Shown here one piece after another: positions 47,797 through 55,569 of a stretch of 64,000 bases of DNA. Below the pieces are notes generated by a model. The model did not search any database and was not told the DNA's origin. It worked only from the letters and a program-made list of their open reading frames with translations. Positions within the stretch are counted from its first letter, which is position 1; every line of letters starts with the position of its first letter. The stretch spans positions 116,231-180,230 of the forward strand of contig NZ_PCQD01000008.1 in the NCBI RefSeq assembly GCF_002979975.1, written 5' to 3'. Origin of the DNA: Pseudomonas sp. MYb185 (GTDB lineage: Bacteria; Pseudomonadota; Gammaproteobacteria; Pseudomonadales; Pseudomonadaceae). Made by a program: the position numbers and the translations under genes.

Positions 47797-48966
47797 TCAA
47801 CCTTCGCCCAGCTCGCGCATCACCGCGTACAAGGCAGACTTGGCTTCGAAGCCAACCCCCGGAATATCCGGCAGACCGACATAGCCATTCTCTACGCGAA
47901 TCCCGTCAGCGAACCCGCCGAAAGGCTGGAACACGTCCGGATAGGATTCGTTGCCGCCAAGGTGCAGGCCTGCGGCGATGTTCAGGGACATCTGATGGCC
48001 GCCGTGCGGAACCACACGGCGCGAAGACCAATCCATGTCCTCCATCACTTTCAGGGTGCGCATGTACTCGACCAGGCCGTAAGATAGGGCGCAGTCGAAC
48101 TGAAGGTAATCACGATCAGCGCGCATACCACCGTGACGCAGCAGGTTACGCGCATCCTGATGGGAGAACAGGTTCTCACCGGTAGCCATCGGCAGCTCGT
48201 AGTGCTTGGCCAGCTCTGCCTGGAGCGCGTAGTCGAGTGGATCGCCCGCCTCCTCGTACCAGAACAGGTTGTACGGCTTCAGTGCTTCGGCATAGGCGAT
48301 GGCGGTGTCCTGGTCGAAGCGACCGTTGGCATCAACCGCCAGTCGGCGGCCATCCCCCACTACCTTGAGCACCGCTTCGATGCGACGAATATCATCAGCC
48401 AGCGGAGCGGCACCGATCTTCATCTTGACCACTTCGTAGCCGCGATCCAGGTAGCTACGCATTTCGTCCTGAAGCTTGGTGTCGTCCTTGCCCGGATAGT
48501 AGTAGCCCCCAGCGGCGTACACCCAGACCTTGTCATCGGCCACACCGTTGCGGTAGCGGTCGGCCAGCAGGCGATACAGAGGCTTGCCTTCGATCTTGGC
48601 CACGGCATCCCATACGGCCATGTCGATGGTGCCCACCGCAACCGAGCGCTCGCCGTGACCGCCTGGCTTTTCGTTGGTCATCAGGGTCTTCCAGATGGCG
48701 AACGGGTCCAGATTGTCGTTCTCCTTATCGATCAAGGATTCCGGGGCGGCCTCGCTGATGCGCGCCAGGAAGCGATCGCGCATCAGCGCTCCTTGACCAT
48801 AGCGACCGTTCGAGTTGAAGCCGTAGCCGATGACAGGTGCACCATCGCGAATCACATCCGTGACGACAGCGACGACCGAGCAGGTCATCTTCGAGAAATC
48901 GATGTAGGCATTGGCAATGGGGGAGGCAATGGAAACCGTTTTTTCACGGATGTCGACAATACGCAT
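47797..48966 (-). CDS. tarD: D(-)-tartrate dehydratase, enolase superfamily (389 aa)
   Basis: Strongly resembles the characterised TarD of Bradyrhizobium japonicum as I recall it, in length (389 aa) and at the active site. It dehydrates D-tartrate to oxaloacetate with Mg2+. Acid-base Lys183 (VVKMKIG), the metal ligands Asp212 (VDANGRF), Glu238 (WYEEAGD) and Glu264 (TGENLFS), and the general acid/base His321 (VPHGGHQM) are all present. The GYGFNSNGRYGQG loop near residue 50 is the specificity loop of this group. GAGGA is 7 nt before the ATG. It is divergent from a LysR regulator that likely controls it. No tartrate transporter gene adjoins it. Confidence 0.88.
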   Translation of the reverse strand: MRIVDIREKTVSIASPIANAYIDFSKMTCSVVAVVTDVIRDGAPVIGYGFNSNGRYGQGALMRDRFLARISEAAPESLIDKENDNLDPFAIWKTLMTNEKPGGHGERSVAVGTIDMAVWDAVAKIEGKPLYRLLADRYRNGVADDKVWVYAAGGYYYPGKDDTKLQDEMRSYLDRGYEVVKMKIGAAPLADDIRRIEAVLKVVGDGRRLAVDANGRFDQDTAIAYAEALKPYNLFWYEEAGDPLDYALQAELAKHYELPMATGENLFSHQDARNLLRHGGMRADRDYLQFDCALSYGLVEYMRTLKVMEDMDWSSRRVVPHGGHQMSLNIAAGLHLGGNESYPDVFQPFGGFADGIRVENGYVGLPDIPGVGFEAKSALYAVMRELGEG

Positions 48967-48978
48967 GACGGGGTCCTC

Positions 48979-48995
48979 TTGGGTTGGTGACCCAA
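48979..48995. promoter_or_regulatory. Inverted repeat, candidate LysR-type operator
   Basis: TTGGGT and ACCCAA, perfect complements 5 bp apart, give the T-N11-A form of LysR sites. They sit just upstream of the tarD ribosome site, in the 98-bp interval shared with the LysR gene. Confidence 0.55.
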
Positions 48996-49064
48996 CGTTA
49001 TGCTTTGCGATGACGGCTGCCCAATGCTATTAATGCCGCGCCCTATGCACAGGAGGCATTGCCC

Positions 49065-49943
49065 GTGGAACTCGTTTGGCTCGAAGACTTTTCCGCACTG
49101 GCGGAGTACGGCAGTTTTGTCCGTGCCGCTGAAGCACGCCACGTTACTCAACCGGCGTTCAGCCGCAGGGTCCGGTCCCTGGAAAACTGGATGGGAGTGG
49201 AACTGTTCATTCGCACGCCACAGGGAGCAACGCTGACCGAGGCCGGAAAACAGATCCTGCCCAGTGCCCAGGAGACTGCCAGGCGCCTGTACCGAATGCG
49301 CAGCGAAGCCCAGGAAGTGGCTGGGATGGCGGCCAGGACGTTGCAGTTCGCTGCAACCCATTCACTGTCGTTTACCTTCTTTCCCCGCTGGCTGAGAAGT
49401 GCGGAAAGCGGCGCTCCGATCGAAGCGGTGCGACTGCATTCAGATAGCATGGCGGTCTGTGAACAGATGCTCATCCATGGCCAGATACAGTTTCTACTGT
49501 GCCATCGCCACCCGGATGTTCCGCCGATGCTGGCGCCCGATCAGTTCATCGGCAGGAAAGTAGGCGAGGATGTCCTGCTTCCGCTGATGGGCGCTTCTGC
49601 CAACATCGGCTCCTCCCCCTCATCCCAGCCCTATCTGGCCTATACCCAGGAGTCCGGATTGGGCCGTATCGTTGCTCACCGCCTGCATGGCAAGGAAGAC
49701 CTCCTTCATCTCAAGCCATTGTTCAGTAGCCACCTCGCGGCGGTGCTGATGTCCATGGCCCTGGAAAACAAAGGTGTCGCCTGGCTCCCACGCAGCCTCA
49801 CCGAGCAGGAAGTCAGCGATGGACGACTTGTGCGCGCACTGGATGAAAGCTGGGATATTCCACTGGAAATTCACCTGACGCGACCCATCGCCCCGATCAG
49901 CCCAGCCGCTGAAGAGTTCTGGGCCAGGCTGGGGCACTTCTGA
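49065..49943 (+). CDS. LysR-family transcriptional regulator (292 aa)
   Basis: N-terminal winged helix (residues 1-60: SFVRAAEARHVTQPAFSRRV is the HTH) and a type-2 periplasmic-binding effector domain. The GTG 49065, 8 nt after AGGAGG, is preferred to a TTG 6 bp upstream that is too close. Divergent from tarD, it most likely responds to tartrate or a related hydroxyacid and controls tarD; this is inferred from position. Confidence 0.88.
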   Translation: MELVWLEDFSALAEYGSFVRAAEARHVTQPAFSRRVRSLENWMGVELFIRTPQGATLTEAGKQILPSAQETARRLYRMRSEAQEVAGMAARTLQFAATHSLSFTFFPRWLRSAESGAPIEAVRLHSDSMAVCEQMLIHGQIQFLLCHRHPDVPPMLAPDQFIGRKVGEDVLLPLMGASANIGSSPSSQPYLAYTQESGLGRIVAHRLHGKEDLLHLKPLFSSHLAAVLMSMALENKGVAWLPRSLTEQEVSDGRLVRALDESWDIPLEIHLTRPIAPISPAAEEFWARLGHF

Positions 49944-49959
49944 AACTCGCTCAGGCACC

Positions 49960-49997
49960 AAGCGCAGCATCGCTCAGACTGATGGTATGCTGCGCTT
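49960..49997. other. Long inverted repeat after the LysR gene
   Basis: AAGCGCAGCAT and ATGCTGCGCTT are exact 11-bp complements with a 16-nt loop, 17 bp after the LysR stop. No T tract follows; it could end the LysR transcript with Rho or mark a regulatory site for the next gene. Confidence 0.45.
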
Positions 49998-50058
49998 CGG
50001 CATTATACCGGCGCGCCCCGGCGCCCTGACGCTCCCCATTTCAGGACGATATGACAGC

Positions 50059-51594
50059 ATGTTTTCCAAGCGGTTATTCATTGCTCTTTTCAGCGCTCTG
50101 CTGGGCGGCTGCAGCTTGCCAGCGCAGAACATGATCGCCTCCAGTGCCCTGGATAACGAAACCGCCCAGAGTACCCGCCTTGGGCAGGCACTGGCACCGG
50201 GAGTGGCAGCACATCCCGGCAAAAGCGGCATATACCCCTTGTCCGATCCGCACAACGCCTTTGCCGCACGGGTGCTGCTGGCGCGGGCAGCCGAACGCAC
50301 CCTGGATGTGCAGTACTACATCTGGCATGCGGACATGACCGGCACCCTGCTGCTGGAAGAGTTGCACAACGCAGCGGATCGTGGGGTGCGTGTCCGCCTG
50401 CTGCTGGACGACAACGGTACCGCCGGGCTGGATACGGAACTGGCAGCGCTGGCACTGCACCCACAGATCGAAGTGCGCCTGTTCAATCCATTCAAGGTGC
50501 GCAAACCCAAGTGGCTGGGGTATGTCACCGACTTTTCCAGGGCCAATCGGCGCATGCACAACAAGTCCCTCACCGCCGATAACCAGGCCACCATCATCGG
50601 CGGACGGAATGTCGGCGATGAGTATTTCGGCGCCACCGAAGGCATTCTGTTTGCCGACCTGGATGTGCTTTCGGTCGGGCCGATCGTCGACGAGGTATCG
50701 CAGGACTTTGACCGTTACTGGGCCAGTGGCTCGTCCTATCCTGTCGAACAGATCGTACCTGCGGTTTCCACCGCACAGCTGGACCACCTGAGCCAGAGCG
50801 CAACGCTGATCGAGCGCGATGCTCGCGCTGCCGACTATGTCGCTGCGGTTTCCCGGGCGGACTTCATTCGCCAGATGCTCAGCGGCGAGTTGCAGCTGGA
50901 ATGGGCGCATACCCGCATGGTCACTGACGACCCAGCCAAGGGGCTGGGCAAGGCCGAAGCGGACGGCATGCTGACCTATCAATTGGGGCAGATCCTGGAT
51001 CAACCGAACAATGCAGTTGTGCTGGTCTCGCCCTACTTCGTACCCACCGCCGCAGGGGTGGCCGCCTTCACTGCCCTGGCCGACCAGGGTATCGATGTGC
51101 GCATTCTGACCAACTCGCTCGACGCCACCGATGTGGCCGCCGTGCACGCCGGTTACGCCAAGCGGCGCAAGGCTCTACTCAAGGCCGGCGTGCAGCTGTT
51201 CGAGATGCGCCGCCTCTCGCCCCACCTGGAGCGCAATGAAAGCGCCGGCCCGTTTGGCAGTTCCGGCTCCAGCCTGCACGCCAAAACCTTTGCCGTGGAC
51301 GGTGAGCGGATCTTTGTCGGCTCATTCAATTTCGACCCGCGCTCAGCCAACCTGAATACCGAGCTGGGCTTCGTCATCGACAGCCCATCCCTGGCCCAGG
51401 CGGTACATCAGGCCTTCGACAGCACCATTCCAGCCAACGCCTATGAAGTTCGCCTGGATGATCGTGAGCGGTTGTACTGGGTCGAGCGCCTGGATGACCG
51501 GCAGATCCATTACGATCAGGAACCCAACACCGGGATGCTAAAACGCAGCGGCATACTGCTGCTGTCACTCCTGCCGATTGAATGGCTGCTCTGA
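50059..51594 (+). CDS. Phospholipase D-family lipoprotein, ClsC/cardiolipin synthase-like (511 aa)
   Basis: Lipoprotein signal with lipobox LGGC (Cys18), then two PLD domains. The HKD motifs are HNKSLTADNQATIIGGRN (His-x-Lys-x4-Asp) and HAKTFAVDGERIFVGSFN. The pattern and size match YmdC/ClsC-type cardiolipin synthases, which join phosphatidylglycerol and phosphatidylethanolamine; here the enzyme would sit on the periplasmic face as a lipoprotein. The function is inferred from family. ATG 50059 is picked by the signal peptide. It ends with a hydrophobic stretch (GILLLSLLPIEWLL). Confidence 0.85.
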   Translation: MFSKRLFIALFSALLGGCSLPAQNMIASSALDNETAQSTRLGQALAPGVAAHPGKSGIYPLSDPHNAFAARVLLARAAERTLDVQYYIWHADMTGTLLLEELHNAADRGVRVRLLLDDNGTAGLDTELAALALHPQIEVRLFNPFKVRKPKWLGYVTDFSRANRRMHNKSLTADNQATIIGGRNVGDEYFGATEGILFADLDVLSVGPIVDEVSQDFDRYWASGSSYPVEQIVPAVSTAQLDHLSQSATLIERDARAADYVAAVSRADFIRQMLSGELQLEWAHTRMVTDDPAKGLGKAEADGMLTYQLGQILDQPNNAVVLVSPYFVPTAAGVAAFTALADQGIDVRILTNSLDATDVAAVHAGYAKRRKALLKAGVQLFEMRRLSPHLERNESAGPFGSSGSSLHAKTFAVDGERIFVGSFNFDPRSANLNTELGFVIDSPSLAQAVHQAFDSTIPANAYEVRLDDRERLYWVERLDDRQIHYDQEPNTGMLKRSGILLLSLLPIEWLL

Positions 51595-51673
51595 GGCAGA
51601 GGCCCCTGAAGGTCCTGTTTTGCGCTCGGTCATGCGATACTCCGGCCTATCAGAAGCGAGCCGGACGATTTCC

Positions 51674-54592
51674 ATGCGCATGAAACCGAGAACCCTATTG
51701 ATCAGCCTGGTGACAGCGGTATCGCTGTATGCCCTGCTGGGCTTTCTGCTGTTGCCGGCCATTGCCCTGCATCTGGTCAACAAGCAACTTGAGCAGCGGG
51801 CTACTGTTCCCGCTCAGTTGGACAGCATCAAGCTCAACCCTTTCACCCTGGAGCTGACGCTCGGCGGCCTGCATATCGGCGAACCGGACCGACCCGAGGT
51901 GGCCTTCACCCGGCTGTATGCCAACCTCCAGATAGACAGCCTGTGGACCCGGGCGGTGCACCTGCGCGACGTGGAGCTGGAGCAGGCCAGCACCCGTGTC
52001 CATTTTGCCGAAGACGGCACGCTCAACCTCGCCGAGTTGTTCATCCTGCCGGAATCGGAGGAGCAACCCGAGGACAGCAGCAGCGATCCCTTCCCGCTGC
52101 GTATCGACCGCCTGGCACTCATCGACAACAGTCTGGAATTCCGGGACCTGCGCCCCGCCGAGCCGGTCGAGTTCGGTTATGACGCAGTGGATATCGAACT
52201 CAACAACCTCAGTACCCTGCCGGATGACAATACGCTGATGCAGATCAGCGCCAGCGGTCCCTACGGCGCCCGTATCGACTGGGCAGGCAAACTCAGCATC
52301 AGCCCCCTGGCTTCCAGCGGAACGCTGCGCGTCAGCGAGGCACAATTGAGCACTTTCTGGCCCTATGTACAGGAACAAGTGCCGCTGACGCTGAATCAAG
52401 GCTCGCTGGATCTCAGCAGCGATTACCAGCTCAGCCTGGCCAACAGTACCGAGCTGCAGCTGTCCAATGTCCATGTCCGCCTCAGCGATCTCGATCTGGC
52501 AGCGGCAGACGAGCCGCTGCTACGCCTGGCCAGCATGGAAATCAGCGATACGTCCCTGGACCTGGCCACACGCCAGCTCCATCTGGGCTCCATCCGCAGC
52601 CAGGGGCTGGAAGCCTGGGCCGTCCGGCAGAAGGATGGCCAGATCGACTGGCTGCAGCTGCTGGAACCGAGTGTCTCGGCGACCGAGCAGATCGCTGCCG
52701 CTCCCGCCGGGGAAGCAACACCCCAGCTCGAACTAGAGACAACAACACTGGCAAGCGACAGCACCGGCACCGAACCGGAAGAAGCCCCATGGCACATCCT
52801 GCTGACCGATGCGCAACTGCGCGACTATCAGCTGCACCTGACCGATCAGCAGCCGTCCCAGCCGGTAAGTCTGGATATCGGCCCGTTGAACCTGGACCTG
52901 AGTGACTTCGACAGCCAGGCCGAGACGCCCTTTCAACTGCGCCTGGACACCCTGCTGAATGCCGATGGTCAGCTGGAGATTGCCGGCAAAGTCGGCATCA
53001 ACCCGGTCAGCGCCGATCTGCAGGTCGAAACCCGGGATATCGATCTGACCCTGGCCCAGCCCTATATCGAGCCGCTGGTGCGCCTGGAACTGAGATCCGG
53101 CCTGCTCACCAGCCAGACCCAAGTCCAGCTCAGCCAGCTGGAGCCCCTGCAACTGGAGGTAACCGGCCAGGCCGGGGTGCAGCAGCTACATGTGGTGGAC
53201 GGGCCCGCCAAGCGCGACCTGCTGAAATGGCAGAGCCTGCAGCTGGATGAAATCAGCTACCAGGGTGACAGCCTGAGCATCGACAAGGTCAACCTGCAGC
53301 AGCCCTATGTGCGTTTCATCATCAACCGCGACATGAGCACCAACTTCAGCGATCTGCTGGTATCCCAGCCCGCAGGCGAAGCCAGTGACAGCGACAGCAG
53401 CGAGCCCATGGCCATCCGTATCGGCGGCGTCAGCATCACCAACGGCTCGGCCAACTTCGCTGACTTCAGTCTGCGCCCCAACTTCGCCACCGGCATCGAA
53501 CAGCTGAACGGCCATGTCGGCACCCTGGACAACCAGAGCCCGCGGGCCGCCGCGGTCGACCTGAGTGGCAAGGTCGATCGCTATGCTCCCGTCACCATCA
53601 AAGGCAGCCTGACGCCCTTCGACCCGCTCAACAGTCTGGATATCGCCACCAGCTTCCAGAACGTCGAGCTGACCACGCTGACCCCTTACTCCGGCAAATT
53701 CGCCGGCTACCGCATTCGCAAGGGCCGGCTGAACCTGGACCTGCATTATCAGATCGACCAGGGCCAGTTGAAAGCCGACAACCGCCTGGTATTGGAAGAC
53801 CTGCAGCTCGGCGAGCGGGTCGACAGCCCAGACGCGGTGGATCTGCCGGTGCGTCTGGCGGTCGCCCTGCTGAAGGACACCAAGGGCAATATCGATATCG
53901 AGCTACCGGTCTCCGGTGACCTGAACAACCCCGAGTTCAGCGTCATGCCGATTGTCTGGCAGACCCTGCGCAACCTGGTGCTGCGCGCTACCCAGGCCCC
54001 CTTCAAGTTCATCGCCGGGTTGGCCGGTGCCGGCGAAGCCGATCTCAGCCAGCTCAGCTTCGCCGCGGGCAGCGCCGAACTGGACGCCAAAGCCAGGCAA
54101 TCGCTGAACACCCTGGCCAGCGCCCTGCAGGAACGTCCGCAGCTGACTCTGGAAGTGGAAGGCATGAGTGCCACTACCGCAGACGGACCGGTTCTGGCAG
54201 CCCAACGTCTGGAGCATGAGATGCGCCAGCTGGCCGCCAGCAAAATGCGCCGTCCACCGGAAGATCTGACCCAGATTGAACTGAGCGACAGACAGCAGAC
54301 CCGGCTAATCCGTGAACTGCATGAGCTACGCGAATTGCCGGTCCCCGAGGAGTGGAAGGAGCTGCCCCGGGAAGAACGCAGCCAGGCCATGCGCCAGGCG
54401 CTGATCGACAGCTGGAGCGACAGCCCGCTACCGCTGCGCCGGCTTGCGCAACAACGCGCCTCCAGCATCAAGGACTGGCTGGTGGATGAGGGCGGGCTGG
54501 AGGACGAACGCATCCACCTGCTGGACGCCAGCGAGACCTCGGCCGAAGACAATGGCAGCGTAGCCATCCCGCTGCAACTGGGTAGCCGTTAG
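51674..54592 (+). CDS. Large DUF748 AsmA-like envelope protein (972 aa)
   Basis: One N-terminal membrane helix (about residues 8-28, LISLVTAVSLYALLGFLLLP), then a long periplasmic part of repeated beta-strand texture, the DUF748 type related to AsmA bridge-like proteins. The C-terminal 180 residues start with an OmpA-like entry, LSFAAGSAELDAKARQSLNT, then an extended helical, Arg/Glu/Gln-rich tail. Such proteins are thought to move lipid between the membranes, but this family is uncharacterised. Start ATG 51674 (ATG 51680 is an alternative). Distinct from YhdP at 5527. Confidence 0.82.
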   Translation: MRMKPRTLLISLVTAVSLYALLGFLLLPAIALHLVNKQLEQRATVPAQLDSIKLNPFTLELTLGGLHIGEPDRPEVAFTRLYANLQIDSLWTRAVHLRDVELEQASTRVHFAEDGTLNLAELFILPESEEQPEDSSSDPFPLRIDRLALIDNSLEFRDLRPAEPVEFGYDAVDIELNNLSTLPDDNTLMQISASGPYGARIDWAGKLSISPLASSGTLRVSEAQLSTFWPYVQEQVPLTLNQGSLDLSSDYQLSLANSTELQLSNVHVRLSDLDLAAADEPLLRLASMEISDTSLDLATRQLHLGSIRSQGLEAWAVRQKDGQIDWLQLLEPSVSATEQIAAAPAGEATPQLELETTTLASDSTGTEPEEAPWHILLTDAQLRDYQLHLTDQQPSQPVSLDIGPLNLDLSDFDSQAETPFQLRLDTLLNADGQLEIAGKVGINPVSADLQVETRDIDLTLAQPYIEPLVRLELRSGLLTSQTQVQLSQLEPLQLEVTGQAGVQQLHVVDGPAKRDLLKWQSLQLDEISYQGDSLSIDKVNLQQPYVRFIINRDMSTNFSDLLVSQPAGEASDSDSSEPMAIRIGGVSITNGSANFADFSLRPNFATGIEQLNGHVGTLDNQSPRAAAVDLSGKVDRYAPVTIKGSLTPFDPLNSLDIATSFQNVELTTLTPYSGKFAGYRIRKGRLNLDLHYQIDQGQLKADNRLVLEDLQLGERVDSPDAVDLPVRLAVALLKDTKGNIDIELPVSGDLNNPEFSVMPIVWQTLRNLVLRATQAPFKFIAGLAGAGEADLSQLSFAAGSAELDAKARQSLNTLASALQERPQLTLEVEGMSATTADGPVLAAQRLEHEMRQLAASKMRRPPEDLTQIELSDRQQTRLIRELHELRELPVPEEWKELPREERSQAMRQALIDSWSDSPLPLRRLAQQRASSIKDWLVDEGGLEDERIHLLDASETSAEDNGSVAIPLQLGSR

Positions 54593-54651
54593 CCGCCGGC
54601 GCCAACCCAGGCTAAGCGATTGAAAATTTTACCAATTGAGCGGAACACCTC

Positions 54652-54680
54652 TTGACAATGTTCCCGCAGCTGGGAATAAT
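54652..54680 (+). promoter_or_regulatory. Sigma-70 promoter of tRNA-Met
   Basis: TTGACA (54652-54657), 17-bp spacer, AATAAT (54675-54680), followed by a G+C-rich discriminator GCGCGCC and the tRNA at 54694. Typical of a stringently controlled stable-RNA promoter. Confidence 0.85.
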
Positions 54681-54693
54681 GCGCGCCTCGGAT

Positions 54694-54770
54694 GGCTACA
54701 TAGCTCAGTTGGTTAGAGCACAGCATTCATAATGCTGGGGTCCCTGGTTCAAGTCCAGGTGTAGCCACCA
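54694..54770 (+). tRNA. tRNA-Met (anticodon CAT, elongator)
   Basis: 77 nt with CCA. The acceptor GGCTACA pairs with TGTAGCC, the anticodon stem is CAGCA/TGCTG with loop TTCATAA, and the T-arm is CCTGGTTCAAGTCCAGG. The G1-C72 pair and body match elongator Met rather than initiator. It could be the CAT-type Ile2 tRNA, but the acceptor and D-arm fit Met better. Confidence 0.92.
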
Positions 54771-54780
54771 ACATTTTCAA

Positions 54781-54807
54781 AGGCTTAGCTTCGGCTAGGC
54801 CTTTTTT
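54781..54807 (+). terminator. Terminator after tRNA-Met
   Basis: AGGCTTAGC / GCTAGGCCT stem (one G-T pair) with a TTCG tetraloop, followed by TTTTT. Confidence 0.85.
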
Positions 54808-54870
54808 GTTTGCGTTTTTTGCTGACCATTACCCGCGCAAACATGTCAGACAAGACAGGGAGTGTTGAGC

Positions 54871-55554
54871 GTGAAAGCGGACTGGGATGACGCCCCGCGC
54901 CATATCAGAAAGGGAAAACGCAAGTTACCTACAGGCATCTCTGCAATCCTTGCTGTCGTGTTGGTCGCCGGTATCTTCTATATGGCTGACAGAAATGGTT
55001 GGGGTAACTACCTTAAGCATCAACTGACCCCGCCCAACGCCCGCTATCAACCACCATTACCTACTGTTTCATCCCCCGCCGCCCCGCACCAGCCAGCACC
55101 AGAAGACACCTTCTGGAACAATGTCGAACGGAACAAGCAGGTAGAAGCAGACAGGACAGCCTCCCGACAGACTGTTTTCAATGACGCTAACTACAGCCCC
55201 CGTACCGATATCAATACGATTCAGAGCCCACATCGGCAGGGCACGCATGCCTCAGGTCGAGTAGCAACAAGCCGGCAACAGGTCTTGAATGGTGCGCGAC
55301 AAGTGACTCTGAGGTGGGAAGATGCTCGCCGTAACCGGTATGACTGGAGAGGCGAGTATCGCTGGCGAGATAGCCAGATCGTCTACGATGACCTGTGCGC
55401 CAGCCCGTCACCGCACCGAAAGGGCTCCATCGAGTACCGGGCATGTCGCAAGGCGGCAAAAGTCTATTTGCGGGACCAGTGCCGGGCCGGATGGGCTAAA
55501 AACCAGGCAATGCGCAGAATGTACTGCCATGCTGAAAGCGCATTCAGGCACTGA
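54871..55554 (+). CDS. Hypothetical single-pass membrane protein (227 aa, GTG start)
   Basis: I do not recognise this family. The N-terminus is basic (HIRKGKRKLP), then one membrane segment (about residues 22-39), a Pro/Ala-rich linker (about 55-75) and a C-terminal domain with four Cys (DDLCAS, RACRKA, DQCRAG, MYCHAE) and many Trp and Arg. It starts at GTG 54871, with GGGAG 8 nt upstream. Base composition is lower in G+C than the neighbours, by eye about 50 per cent in parts. It is alone immediately after tRNA-Met and its terminator, a common insertion position for acquired genes. Confidence 0.6.
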   Translation: MKADWDDAPRHIRKGKRKLPTGISAILAVVLVAGIFYMADRNGWGNYLKHQLTPPNARYQPPLPTVSSPAAPHQPAPEDTFWNNVERNKQVEADRTASRQTVFNDANYSPRTDINTIQSPHRQGTHASGRVATSRQQVLNGARQVTLRWEDARRNRYDWRGEYRWRDSQIVYDDLCASPSPHRKGSIEYRACRKAAKVYLRDQCRAGWAKNQAMRRMYCHAESAFRH

Positions 55555-55569
55555 CCCGGCTCTACTTCC

